Assembly: GCF_002283365.1 (NCBI RefSeq)
Contig: NZ_MQWD01000001.1
Coordinates: forward strand, 2,465,665-2,529,664
Source: Rubrivirga marina
Lineage (GTDB): Bacteria > Bacteroidota > Rhodothermia > Rhodothermales > Rubricoccaceae
Length of the DNA stretch: 64,000 nucleotides
Direction of reading: 5' to 3'
This document shows positions 48,268 through 56,210 of the stretch, piece by piece. Numbering within the stretch: the first letter of the stretch is position 1; every line of letters begins with the position of its first letter. The notes below the pieces were generated by a model. That model worked only from the letters and a program-made list of their open reading frames with translations. It made no database searches and was not told where the DNA came from. Both the position numbers and the translations under genes were made by a program.

Positions 48268-49038
48268 CTACCGGGCGAGGGCCGAGCCGTCGAACGCGCC
48301 GGGGAGGAGCGCCGCCGGTGTCGTGATCTCGGGCTCGTCGGCGCCCCGCCAGATGACGACGGCGCAGTCGGGGGCGAGCTCGGCGATGACCTGCCGGCAG
48401 CCGCCGCAGGGCGTCCCCCCGGGCGCCTTGGCGCAGGCCACGTAGAGCCGGCGGATCGGCCCGAGCCCGGCCGCGCGCGCGCCGACGAGCGCCGTCCGCT
48501 CCGCGCAGAGCCCGCGCGTCCAGTCGCCGGCGACCTCGACGTTGGCGCCGAGCACGACGCGCCCGGCCTCGTCCTCGACGGCCGCGCCGACGGGGAAGTT
48601 CGAGGCGGGCACCGCGGCCCGGCTCGCGGCGTCGAGAGCGAGGGCCACGCCGGCCGCCGCGTCGGGCGGCGGCCCCACATCGAGCGTCAGCCCGACCGGC
48701 TCGCCGACGACCGGCAGTGCGACCGCCTCGGCGACGGCGAGGTCGGGGTCGTCGAGGCGCCACGTGCCGCCCGCGGCATCGGTGATTTCGCCGAGCGCCG
48801 CGGGGCCGAACGGCCGGCTCTGCGCGACGGCGATGGCAGTCTGGCCGGCGAGGGCCGCGAGCGACAGCGCGCCCTGCAGCGCCGTGATCGTGAGGGGGAA
48901 CGAGGCGTTCTCGGTCCGCGGCGCGGCTACCCATCGGCCGTCGTCGAGGAGGACGGCGGCACCGGCCGGCGCACCGGAGTAGGGCACGTACGAGCGGGCG
49001 GCGGCGGCCTGGGCGTGGGCGCGGAGGCGGTCGGGCAT
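48268..49038 (-). CDS. cdd: Cytidine deaminase with a degenerate N-terminal copy
   Basis: 256 aa. Deaminates cytidine to uridine. The C-terminal half (~145-256) has the full zinc site: Cys178-Ala-Glu180 in LCAERTAL and Cys211/Cys214 in PCGGCRQVI, of the tetrameric (CAE) type. The N-terminal half (~18-110) aligns in outline (PYSGAPAGAAVLLDD, ENASFPLTITALQGAL) but lacks all zinc ligands. E. coli Cdd also has an active and a broken half, but there the active one comes first. The minus-strand gene is followed by a palindrome and preceded by tRNA-Leu in the opposite direction. Confidence 0.9.
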   Translation of the reverse strand: MPDRLRAHAQAAAARSYVPYSGAPAGAAVLLDDGRWVAAPRTENASFPLTITALQGALSLAALAGQTAIAVAQSRPFGPAALGEITDAAGGTWRLDDPDLAVAEAVALPVVGEPVGLTLDVGPPPDAAAGVALALDAASRAAVPASNFPVGAAVEDEAGRVVLGANVEVAGDWTRGLCAERTALVGARAAGLGPIRRLYVACAKAPGGTPCGGCRQVIAELAPDCAVVIWRGADEPEITTPAALLPGAFDGSALAR

Positions 49039-49137
49039 GGGGCGGGGGAGGGGCGCCCAGTCTACGCCCGGCGCTGTGTGGGGATCGGCGTCGTACGCCT
49101 CCTCGATACCGGGGCATCATCACCCGAACGGGCGAGG

Positions 49138-49145
49138 TACCTTTC
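49138..49145 (+). promoter_or_regulatory. -7 box TACCTTTC of tRNA-Leu
   Basis: TACCTTTC lies 7 nt before the first base of the tRNA, one mismatch from TAnnTTTG. Confidence 0.5.
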
Positions 49146-49152
49146 TTCTCCC

Positions 49153-49237
49153 GCCGGAGTGGCGAAACCGGTAGACGCAGCAGACTTAAAATCTGCCGAT
49201 GCCATGCATCGTACGGGTTCGAGTCCCGTCTCCGGCA
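49153..49237 (+). tRNA. tRNA-Leu (anticodon UAA)
   Basis: An 85-nt cloverleaf: acceptor GCCGGAG (49153-49159) with CTCCGGC (49230-49236), discriminator A49237. The anticodon stem-loop is GCAGA-CTTAAAA-TCTGC (49180-49196) with anticodon TAA at 49187-49189, reading UUA. The long variable arm and the TTCGAGT T-loop fit leucine tRNA. CCA is not encoded. Confidence 0.96.
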
Positions 49238-49463
49238 CCCCGCTCCCCGAGACAGGGGAGGCAATAGGAGATGCCCTCTCCCCGGCCAGGCCACCGAGAA
49301 ACAGCGGTCTAGATCCGGAGGCGGGAGGAAGCCTATGTGCAGAACGGGAGCGGGTGCCCAGCCACGTCAAGGGTGTGGCTAGGTTTACATGATTCCGTAT
49401 GCGCGAGTAGGCCCTGGCCGAGGCGCGTGATTCCTGCGGCCCCCGAACGCCCCCCATCCCACC
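49238..49463. other. Intergenic leader between tRNA-Leu and the Calx-beta protein
   Basis: 226 bp without a recognisable gene. It carries a TAGGTTTA box (49380-49387), 76 nt before the ATG at 49464, as the only promoter-like signal seen. Confidence 0.4.
49380..49387 (+). promoter_or_regulatory. -7 box TAGGTTTA
   Basis: Fits TAnnTTTn, 76 nt upstream of the Calx-beta protein start. Confidence 0.35.
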
Positions 49464-52298
49464 ATGACTCGATTCGCTACGCTCTTGCTGGCGCTGCTCG
49501 CCGTACCGGCGGCGCTCGCCCAGAACCCGACCGTCACGCTCGGCGCCAGCCCGACCTCGATCAGCGAGGCCGGCGGCCAGTCGACGCTGAGGGCCACGCT
49601 CTCGGCCACGACCGACGAGGTCACGACCGTGACCATCGCCGTCGCCGGCGACTCCGACGCCTACTCGCTCGGCTCGAGCACGATCACGATCCCGGCCAAC
49701 CAGACGACCGGGACGACGACGCTCACCGGCACCTCGGACAACGACTTCGAGGACGAGACGATCTCCATCTTCATCACGAACGTCGTCGGCGACGACGGCG
49801 ACACGTCCGACGACCCCGACGAGGACGGGGACCAGCAGGTCGACGTCACGATCGAGGACGACGACATCCCGACCGTCCGCCTCCTCGTCAACAGCAACAC
49901 GCTGACCGAGGGCGAGTCGACGATCGTCCGCGCCCGGCTGCCCGGCAGCGCCACGGCCGACGGCGACATCACGGTCACGCTGGGGTACAGCGGCGGCGCC
50001 GGCGAGTTCGTCTCGCCGACCACGCTCGTCATCCCCGACGGCCAGACCAGTGGCACCGTCACCTTCGAGGCGATCGACGACACCGACTTCGAGAGCCCCG
50101 TCACGGTTACGATCTCGATCGACGCCGTCGCCGGCAACGCGACCGAGGAGGGGACGCAGACGCAGACCATCACGATCAACGACAACGACGCGTCGCCGCC
50201 GACGGTCACGCTCACGTCGAACCGGAACCAGGTCTCTGAGAACGGCGGGACGGCGACGCTCACCGTCCGGATCTCCGAGCTCGTCAGCACGGCGACGGTC
50301 GTCACGCTCAGCACGGAGGGCGACGCCGACGCCTTCGAGCTCGCCGACACCCAGCTCACGATCCCCGCCGGCCAGCGGACGGCGACCACGACGTTCACCG
50401 GCACGCAGGACGACGACTTCGACGACGACGAGGTCCAGGTCGACATCTCGAACGTGTCCGGCGGCGGCGGCGCCATCGAGAGCGGCTCGCAGCTCCTCCA
50501 GATCACCGTGACCGACGACGACACGCCGGCGGTCACGCTGGCGCTCGGCGCGGCGAGCATCACCGAGGGCGACTCGACGACGGTCACGGTCTCGCTCCCG
50601 TCCGGCACCCTCGCCAACGGCCCTGTCCGCGTCCAACTCGGCTACGCCTACGACGACGGCGATGAGGACCCCTCCGACAACCCGAACGAGGTGACCGGCC
50701 CGGCGCAGATCACGATCCCGAACGGTGCGAACTCGGCCTTCGCCTACATCGTCGCCGTCGACGACACGGACGACGAGGTTCAGGGCGAGCTCACGGTCTC
50801 GATCACGGGCGTCACCGGCAACGGCATCGAGGACGAGGAGCAAGGGGAGGAGACCCTCGCGATCCTCGATAACGACGACCTCCCCGAGGTCACCTTCGAC
50901 GCCGACCCGAACGTGATCGCCGAGAGCAACGGGGTCTCGCGCCTCGTCATGACGCTCTCGAACGCGAGCGACCGGCGGGTGGGTGTCGTCCTGTCGTACA
51001 TCGGCTCGGCCTCGCGAGGCAGCGACTACACCGCGCCGGACACGGTCTTCGTCCAGCCCGGCCAGCTTACGGGCGTCGGCCAGCTCCGCTCGGTCGGCGG
51101 CGACGACAAGAACGAGCAGATCTACGTCGAGGTGGCCGAGGTCATCAACGGCGTCGAGGCCGGCGGCAACGGCGGCCAGCAGGAGTTCATCACCCTCAAC
51201 CCGGACCTCAACCAGGTCACGGCCTCGTTCGCCGTCGCCGAGCTCGAGGCGTCGGAGGGCGATGGGTCGATCCAGATCCGCGTGAACCTCGCGCCGGCCG
51301 CCGAGGCGAACTCGTCGGTCCGCGTGACGCTCGACGCCGACGCCTCGACGGGCTCGGCCGCCGATCTCGGTGGCACGACGAGCCAGACGGCGACCTTCGC
51401 CACCGGTGAGACGACGGCCACGGTCTCGTTCCCGATCGCGGACGACGCCATCCTCGAGGGCGACGAGACGTTCGTGTTCACGCTCACGAACGGGTCGAAC
51501 GTGGTCCCCGACGGCAGCACCCTGACGCTCACGCTGGAGGACAACGACACCGACACGGAGCTCCTCATCAGCGAGTTCGACGGGATCGTCGCCGGCGCCG
51601 ACCCCGAGTTCGTCGAGCTAGTCGCGGCCGGCGCCGGCGCCCTCGCCGACGGCCTCTCGCTCGTGTTCTACGACTCGGACTCGACGGCGGTCGTGGTCAA
51701 CGACCTCGACGGGCTCGTGACCGACGACAACGGCTTCCTCGTCGTCACCGGCGACGACGAGGGGATCGCCATTCCGGACGACTTCCTCGGCGTCGCCGTC
51801 TTCCGCGGCAACGGGCCCACGCTCGGCTCGACGTTCGATCCGGAAAACGACGCCGTCGTCGACGCCGTGTTCATCGACGAGCAGGCCGCGGCCGACGAGC
51901 AGGGCCAGCTCGCGCGCGACGGCTCGCTCCAACTCCAGGACCGCGGCGGCTTCGCCTTCGTGGTCCCGCCGACGCCGGGTGAGGAGAACGAGTTCGGCGC
52001 CGGGGTCTCCATCGACCCCGAGGGGCCGATTTCGGAGGCCCTCGTCGGCGACGTGTTCCCGAACCCGTCGGCCGGCCGCGCCGCGGTCGAGTTCGCCGTC
52101 GAGGCGGGCCAGCACGTGACCGTCGAGGTGTTCGACGCGCTCGGGCGCTCGGTCCTCACGGCGTTCGACGGCGACGCGCGCCCCGGTACGGCCGTCCGCG
52201 TCGAGCTCACGGGCCGCGCGCTCACGCCGGGCGTCTACGTCGTCCGCGTGGCGGGCGAGTCGTTCGCCGAGACGCGCCAGCTGACGGTGACGCGCTAG
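49464..52298 (+). CDS. Calx-beta repeat surface protein with C-terminal sorting domain
   Basis: 944 aa. Signal peptide MTRFATLLLALLAVPAALA-Q. About six Calx-beta-like repeats (~20-690) each show an acidic D-N-D/D-D-D turn (IEDDDIPTV, INDNDAS, TVTDDDTPAV, ILDNDDLPEV, LEDNDTDTEL), the calcium-binding signature. A lamin-tail-like domain follows (~700-845, LLISEFDGIVAG, EFVELVAAGA). The end (~865-944; DVFPNPSAGRAAVEF, LTPGVYVVRVAG) is a type-A sorting domain for type IX-type secretion. It should be a calcium-stabilised surface or secreted protein. It is the largest exported gene in the second half. A clean terminator follows. Confidence 0.92.
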   Translation: MTRFATLLLALLAVPAALAQNPTVTLGASPTSISEAGGQSTLRATLSATTDEVTTVTIAVAGDSDAYSLGSSTITIPANQTTGTTTLTGTSDNDFEDETISIFITNVVGDDGDTSDDPDEDGDQQVDVTIEDDDIPTVRLLVNSNTLTEGESTIVRARLPGSATADGDITVTLGYSGGAGEFVSPTTLVIPDGQTSGTVTFEAIDDTDFESPVTVTISIDAVAGNATEEGTQTQTITINDNDASPPTVTLTSNRNQVSENGGTATLTVRISELVSTATVVTLSTEGDADAFELADTQLTIPAGQRTATTTFTGTQDDDFDDDEVQVDISNVSGGGGAIESGSQLLQITVTDDDTPAVTLALGAASITEGDSTTVTVSLPSGTLANGPVRVQLGYAYDDGDEDPSDNPNEVTGPAQITIPNGANSAFAYIVAVDDTDDEVQGELTVSITGVTGNGIEDEEQGEETLAILDNDDLPEVTFDADPNVIAESNGVSRLVMTLSNASDRRVGVVLSYIGSASRGSDYTAPDTVFVQPGQLTGVGQLRSVGGDDKNEQIYVEVAEVINGVEAGGNGGQQEFITLNPDLNQVTASFAVAELEASEGDGSIQIRVNLAPAAEANSSVRVTLDADASTGSAADLGGTTSQTATFATGETTATVSFPIADDAILEGDETFVFTLTNGSNVVPDGSTLTLTLEDNDTDTELLISEFDGIVAGADPEFVELVAAGAGALADGLSLVFYDSDSTAVVVNDLDGLVTDDNGFLVVTGDDEGIAIPDDFLGVAVFRGNGPTLGSTFDPENDAVVDAVFIDEQAAADEQGQLARDGSLQLQDRGGFAFVVPPTPGEENEFGAGVSIDPEGPISEALVGDVFPNPSAGRAAVEFAVEAGQHVTVEVFDALGRSVLTAFDGDARPGTAVRVELTGRALTPGVYVVRVAGESFAETRQLTVTR

Positions 52299-52317
52299 CG
52301 CCCCCGGCCTTCAGCGG

Positions 52318-52354
52318 AACGCCCCGCCTGCGGAATTCGCAGGCGGGGCGTTCT
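52318..52354 (+). terminator. Strong terminator after the Calx-beta gene
   Basis: A 16-bp stem, GAACGCCCCGCCTGCG (52318-52333), with its complement (52339-52354) around the 5-nt loop GAATT. No T-run. It begins 20 nt after the stop. Confidence 0.85.
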
Positions 52355-52366
52355 CGTTCGGGCGGT

Positions 52367-52388
52367 CCGCCTCGGTCTCGAGGCGGAG
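52367..52388. repeat. GAGGCGG-type hairpin
   Basis: TCCGCCTCG-gtct-CGAGGCGGA, perfect 9-bp arms, 14 nt after the previous terminator; it also lies beyond the 3' end of the minus-strand gene at 52450. Confidence 0.7.
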
Positions 52389-52449
52389 GGGGCCGGCGCC
52401 GCGCGTCGAGCGGGGAGGAGAGCCGGCCCGCGCCGCGAACGGCTCGGGG

Positions 52450-52902
52450 TCAGATGGCGAGCCGGATGACGGGCGTGGCGGAGGCCTCGACGGTCGAGCT
52501 AGGGGCGGCGTCGCCGTAGTGCGTCCGGTTGATCTCGCGGATCGTCCGGGCGGCCTCGGCGATCGTCTCGTCGCGGCGGTCGGTCCGCTGGCGGACGCGG
52601 TCGTTGGCCCGGAGGACGGCGTCCTCGAGGTACCGCTTGTGCTTGTCGACGTAGTCCTCGGGCGAGGCGAACAGGACGAGCCCGCGGCGTGCCGCCGTCG
52701 ACCCGGACACGCGGACGGCGCCGACGCGGGCGTTCCGCTTGCGGGGGTAGCTCGTCAGGGCCCACTCGTGGTGGAACGCCTCGACCCAGGCCTCGTCCGG
52801 CGGGTCCGACAGGCGGAGGACGATCGAGGTGATGGTGTCGCCGGCCTGGGACGTGGAGACGGCGTCTTCGTAGAGGCCGACGATGCGGATCTCGGGAGGC
52901 AT
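52450..52902 (-). CDS. Cytoplasmic protein of unknown function
   Basis: 150 aa, ATG at 52902 (52941 also possible). No signal or membrane span. IRIVGLYEDAVSTSQAGDTI, VLRLSDPPDEAWVEAFHHEW, a basic KRNARVGAVRVSGSTAARRG stretch and a C-terminal helix (YVDKHKRYLEDAVLRANDRV). No known family was recognised. It is preceded by the Trx/rhodanese-like gene in the same direction. Confidence 0.7.
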   Translation of the reverse strand: MPPEIRIVGLYEDAVSTSQAGDTITSIVLRLSDPPDEAWVEAFHHEWALTSYPRKRNARVGAVRVSGSTAARRGLVLFASPEDYVDKHKRYLEDAVLRANDRVRQRTDRRDETIAEAARTIREINRTHYGDAAPSSTVEASATPVIRLAI

Positions 52903-53031
52903 GGGCTGGATGTGGTGGGAGGTGCCCCAAGGTCCGTCCATGCCGTGCCCCCTGTGAAGGGGAGACGCTTCGGATGCGGCCCCTCAGGCCGATCCTCAGA
53001 AAACCCTCAGCCGAATCCCACCCCCAGAGAC

Positions 53032-53811
53032 CTACCCGCGGACGCCGCCAGAGCGGATCGGTCGGTCGACGGCCGGGAGAGGCGTGGGGGCGACGGCCGT
53101 GAGCGCGCCGTCCGCGTCGGCGAGGTAGACCGTGACGTAGCCCCACCGCGTGGCTCGCCCCGCGGCCTCGGCGGCCTCGGGCCCGACGAAGGCGATGGGC
53201 GTGCCGAGGTCGGCGGGGAGGTCGAGCGCGGCGAGCGTGTCGGCGGCGACGCGGAGCGCGTGCGGCGGCGCCACGTCGGGGTCGCCCGGCTCGCTCACGT
53301 CGACCACGACGCCGCCGGCCGCGGCCAGCGCGCCGAGCGTCTCGGCACCCTGCCACGAGACGGTCTGGGCGAGGTCGGCCTCGGCGAGGACCGGGCTCGC
53401 GAGCGCGAACAGGTCGTCGCCCGAGTGCGGCGTCGCGCGGGCGCGGACGGCCCCCTCGCCGTCGACGACGACGGCCAGCGGGACGCCGGCGTAGCCGAAG
53501 GCCTCGGCGGCCTCGTCCTCGGCCCCGTCGACCGTCACGGCGACGACCGCGGCGCCGGCCGCCTCGAGGTCCAAAAGCGCGTCGGCGAGGGCGGCCCAGG
53601 CCTCGGCATCGCCCGCCTCGGCGAACTGGAGGACGACCGGGCGGCCCGTGAGGGAGGCGAGGTCGACGGGCCCGTCGGCCGTGGGGAGCGTGACGTGCGG
53701 CGCGGGCTCCCAGGCGGGGGCGACGGCCGCGCGGGTGGCGTCGTGCGCCGGCTCAGTCCCACACGCGGCAAGAGAGAGGACGGCGAGGAGGAGGAGCGGG
53801 CGGCGCGTCAC
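53032..53811 (-). CDS. Catalytically degenerate thioredoxin-like/rhodanese-like lipoprotein
   Basis: 259 aa, GTG start. Lipoprotein signal LLLLAVLSLAACGTE (LAAC). Residues ~40-140 have the shape of an AhpC/TSA-thioredoxin domain (VDLASLTGRPVVLQFAEAGD, VVAVTVDGAEDEAAEAFGY, GVPLAVVVDGEG) but no CxxC; ~160-245 resemble a rhodanese fold (GVVVDVSEPGD, TPIAFVGPEAAEAAGRAT, WGYVTVYLADADG) whose active Cys is missing. Thus neither redox nor sulphur-transfer chemistry is expected; it may be a binding protein. It lies 3 nt after ytxJ. Confidence 0.7.
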   Translation of the reverse strand: MTRRPLLLLAVLSLAACGTEPAHDATRAAVAPAWEPAPHVTLPTADGPVDLASLTGRPVVLQFAEAGDAEAWAALADALLDLEAAGAAVVAVTVDGAEDEAAEAFGYAGVPLAVVVDGEGAVRARATPHSGDDLFALASPVLAEADLAQTVSWQGAETLGALAAAGGVVVDVSEPGDPDVAPPHALRVAADTLAALDLPADLGTPIAFVGPEAAEAAGRATRWGYVTVYLADADGALTAVAPTPLPAVDRPIRSGGVRG

Positions 53812-53814
53812 GTT

Positions 53815-54150
53815 CTAGTTGGCAGCGGCTTCGCGGAGGGCCGCGAGGCGGATCGCCCCGTGGCTCTTGACGTCGACGGCCTCGCCGTCTTTGATGAGGA
53901 TCGCCTGGGGCGTCTCGTGCTTCACGCCGAGCTGCTCGGCGAGGTAGCCCGAGACGTCGCGGGCGTACTGGACCACGACCGCGTAGAGCGGCGGGTCGTC
54001 GTCGCCTTCGAGGCCGACGAACTCCATCTGACCGCGCGCCGAGATCGGGCACGCGATGGAGTGTTTGAGGAGGTACACCGGCTTCTCGTGCGACGCCTCG
54101 AGCATCGCGTCGGCGTCGGCGGTGGTGACGAGCTCTTGGACCTGGGCCAT
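53815..54150 (-). CDS. ytxJ: YtxJ-type bacilliredoxin-like protein
   Basis: 111 aa, ATG at 54150. The single redox cysteine is in KHSIACPISARG, the monothiol-CPIS site of the bacillithiol-linked YtxJ family, with DGEAVDVKSHGAIRLAAL at the end. It should reduce mixed disulfides of bacillithiol with proteins. Coupled to the Trx/rhodanese-like gene (3-nt gap). The upstream longer start (54216) is not supported. Confidence 0.88.
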   Translation of the reverse strand: MAQVQELVTTADADAMLEASHEKPVYLLKHSIACPISARGQMEFVGLEGDDDPPLYAVVVQYARDVSGYLAEQLGVKHETPQAILIKDGEAVDVKSHGAIRLAALREAAAN

Positions 54151-54175
54151 CGGAATCTGCGTTGCGAGTGGGCCG

Positions 54176-54183
54176 TACCTTTC
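54176..54183 (+). promoter_or_regulatory. -7 box TACCTTTC
   Basis: TACCTTTC in the divergent ytxJ/pepF region, 104 nt upstream of the pepF start; one mismatch from TAnnTTTG. The long leader leaves the assignment open. Confidence 0.35.
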
Positions 54184-54287
54184 CGACGTCGCCCTTCGAC
54201 GCCTGCCGACCCACACGCGGAAGGTACGGCGGTCCGGCGCCTGTGGCCGCCCCCATCCCCGGGGAAATCCCCCATAACGTCGTTTTT

Positions 54288-56090
54288 ATGCCCGTCGCCC
54301 CCCCCGAGCTCACCGGGGCCGAAGACGTCCGCTGGGACCTCTCCGACCTGTACCCCTCCGACGACGCCCTCCGGGCCGACCTCGACGCCGCTGAGGCCGA
54401 GGCGCGCGACCTCGCCGCGCGCTACCGCGGCCGCCTCGCGGAGCTCGACGCGAGCCAGCTCGCGACGGCGCTCGCCGAGCTGGCCGACGTCCACGACCGG
54501 TCGGGGAAGGCCTACACGTACGCCTACCTCGCCTGGAGCACCCACACCGAGGCGCACGAGGCCGGCGCGCGGCTCCAGCGCGTCCGCGAGGCCTACACCC
54601 GGATCGGGCAGGACCTCCTGTTCGTCGACGTCGAGTGGGCGCGGATGGACCCCGACCGGGCCCGCCAGCTCACCGAGGCGCCCGAGCTCGCGCCCTACCG
54701 GCACTACCTCGAGCTGAAGACGGAGGCCCGCGACCACGTCCTCTCCGAGCCCGAGGAGCGGATCCTCTCGGAGAAGGCCGTGACGGGGTGGAGCGCCTGG
54801 AACCGGTTCTTCGACGAGACGCTCGGCGCCGCCCGGTTCGACGTCCGCGGCGAGAGCCTCCCGCTCCAGCAGGCGACGGCGAAGCTCCACGACGCCGACC
54901 GCGCGCTCCGCCGCGACGTGCACGAGTCCGTTACCTCCGGCCTCGTGAGGCTGAACCGACCCCTCACCTACGTCTTCAACACGGTCCTCGCCGATACGGC
55001 CTCGTCGGACCGGCTCCGCGGCTACGAGTCGTGGATCGCGTCGCGGAACGAGGCCAACGAGATCGACGGGGCCTCGGTCGACGCGCTCGTCGAGGCCGTC
55101 ACGGGCCGCTACGACCTCGTCGCGCGGTTCTACCGGCTCAAGCGACGGCTCCTCGGCCTCGACGAGATGTTCGACTACGACCGCTACGCGCCGACGGGAG
55201 AGGCGACGACGTTCGTGACGTGGGACCGGGCCCGCGAGATGGTGACCGAGGCGTACACCGACTTCGACGCCGAGATGGGCCGCATCGTCGGCCGCTTTTT
55301 CGAGGACCGGTGGGTCGACGCGCCGCCCGAGGCGGGCAAGCGGGGCGGGGCCTTCAGCCACGGGGCCGTGCCGAGCGCCCACCCGTACATCCTGATGAAC
55401 TACACCGGCCAGCTCCGCGACGTCCAGACACTGGCCCACGAGCTCGGCCACGGCGTCCACCAGTTCCTTGCACGTGACCAGGGCGTCTACCACGCCGACA
55501 CGCCGCTCACGACGGCTGAGACGGCGTCGGTCTTCGGCGAGATGCTCACGTTCCAGCGGACGCTCGCCGCGCTCGACTCCGACGCCGACCGCCTCGCGCT
55601 CCTCGTCGAGAAGATCGACGACACGATGGCGACCGTCTTCCGGCAGGTGACGATGAACCGGTTCGAGGCGGCCATCCACCACCACCGCCGCGAGCGCGGC
55701 GAGCTCTCGCCCGACGCGTTCGCCGACCACTGGATGCGCACGCAGACGGCGATGTACGGCGACAGCGTGACGCTCACCGAGGGCTACCGCTGGTGGTGGA
55801 GCTACATCCCGCACTTCGTCCACACGCCGGGCTACGTCTACGCCTACGCCTTCGGCGAGCTGCTCGTGCTGGCGCTCTACCAGAAGTACCAGTCCGAGGG
55901 CGCCGGCTTCGCGCCGAAGTACCGCCAGCTCCTGGCCTCCGGCGGATCCGACTGGCCGCACGTCCTGGTCGGCCGTCTCGGAATCGACCTGGAGGACCCC
56001 GGGTTCTGGGACCGCGGCCTCGACGCCATCGAGACGCTCGTCGCCGAGGCCGAGGCGCTCGCCGACCGCGTCGCCCGCGACGCGGCCTAG
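54288..56090 (+). CDS. pepF: Oligoendopeptidase F (M3)
   Basis: 600 aa, ATG at 54288. Zinc endopeptidase of M3 type cleaving 7-17-residue peptides in the cytoplasm. N-terminal helical region (VRWDLSDLYPSDDALRADL), HELGH at 384-388 in LAHELGHGVHQF with the third-ligand Glu in TAETASVFGEM about 28 residues on, and the typical YVYAYAFGELLVLALY near the C-terminus. Length is normal for PepF. Confidence 0.93.
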   Translation: MPVAPPELTGAEDVRWDLSDLYPSDDALRADLDAAEAEARDLAARYRGRLAELDASQLATALAELADVHDRSGKAYTYAYLAWSTHTEAHEAGARLQRVREAYTRIGQDLLFVDVEWARMDPDRARQLTEAPELAPYRHYLELKTEARDHVLSEPEERILSEKAVTGWSAWNRFFDETLGAARFDVRGESLPLQQATAKLHDADRALRRDVHESVTSGLVRLNRPLTYVFNTVLADTASSDRLRGYESWIASRNEANEIDGASVDALVEAVTGRYDLVARFYRLKRRLLGLDEMFDYDRYAPTGEATTFVTWDRAREMVTEAYTDFDAEMGRIVGRFFEDRWVDAPPEAGKRGGAFSHGAVPSAHPYILMNYTGQLRDVQTLAHELGHGVHQFLARDQGVYHADTPLTTAETASVFGEMLTFQRTLAALDSDADRLALLVEKIDDTMATVFRQVTMNRFEAAIHHHRRERGELSPDAFADHWMRTQTAMYGDSVTLTEGYRWWWSYIPHFVHTPGYVYAYAFGELLVLALYQKYQSEGAGFAPKYRQLLASGGSDWPHVLVGRLGIDLEDPGFWDRGLDAIETLVAEAEALADRVARDAA

Positions 56091-56180
56091 ACGCGGTCGA
56101 CCGACTCGTGCTCATCAGCGAGGCCGTCCCGGCGGCCCGCCGAGATATCCACATCCCCCGCGGAAACGGGGTGTGGGCAC

Positions 56181-56188
56181 TATGTTTG
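56181..56188 (+). promoter_or_regulatory. -7 box TATGTTTG
   Basis: TATGTTTG is an exact TAnnTTTG match, 22 nt before the ATG of the CYTH/CHAD fusion. The second exact copy in the window. Confidence 0.5.
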
Positions 56189-56210
56189 GGACGGGCGTCC
56201 GTCCCCCCTC

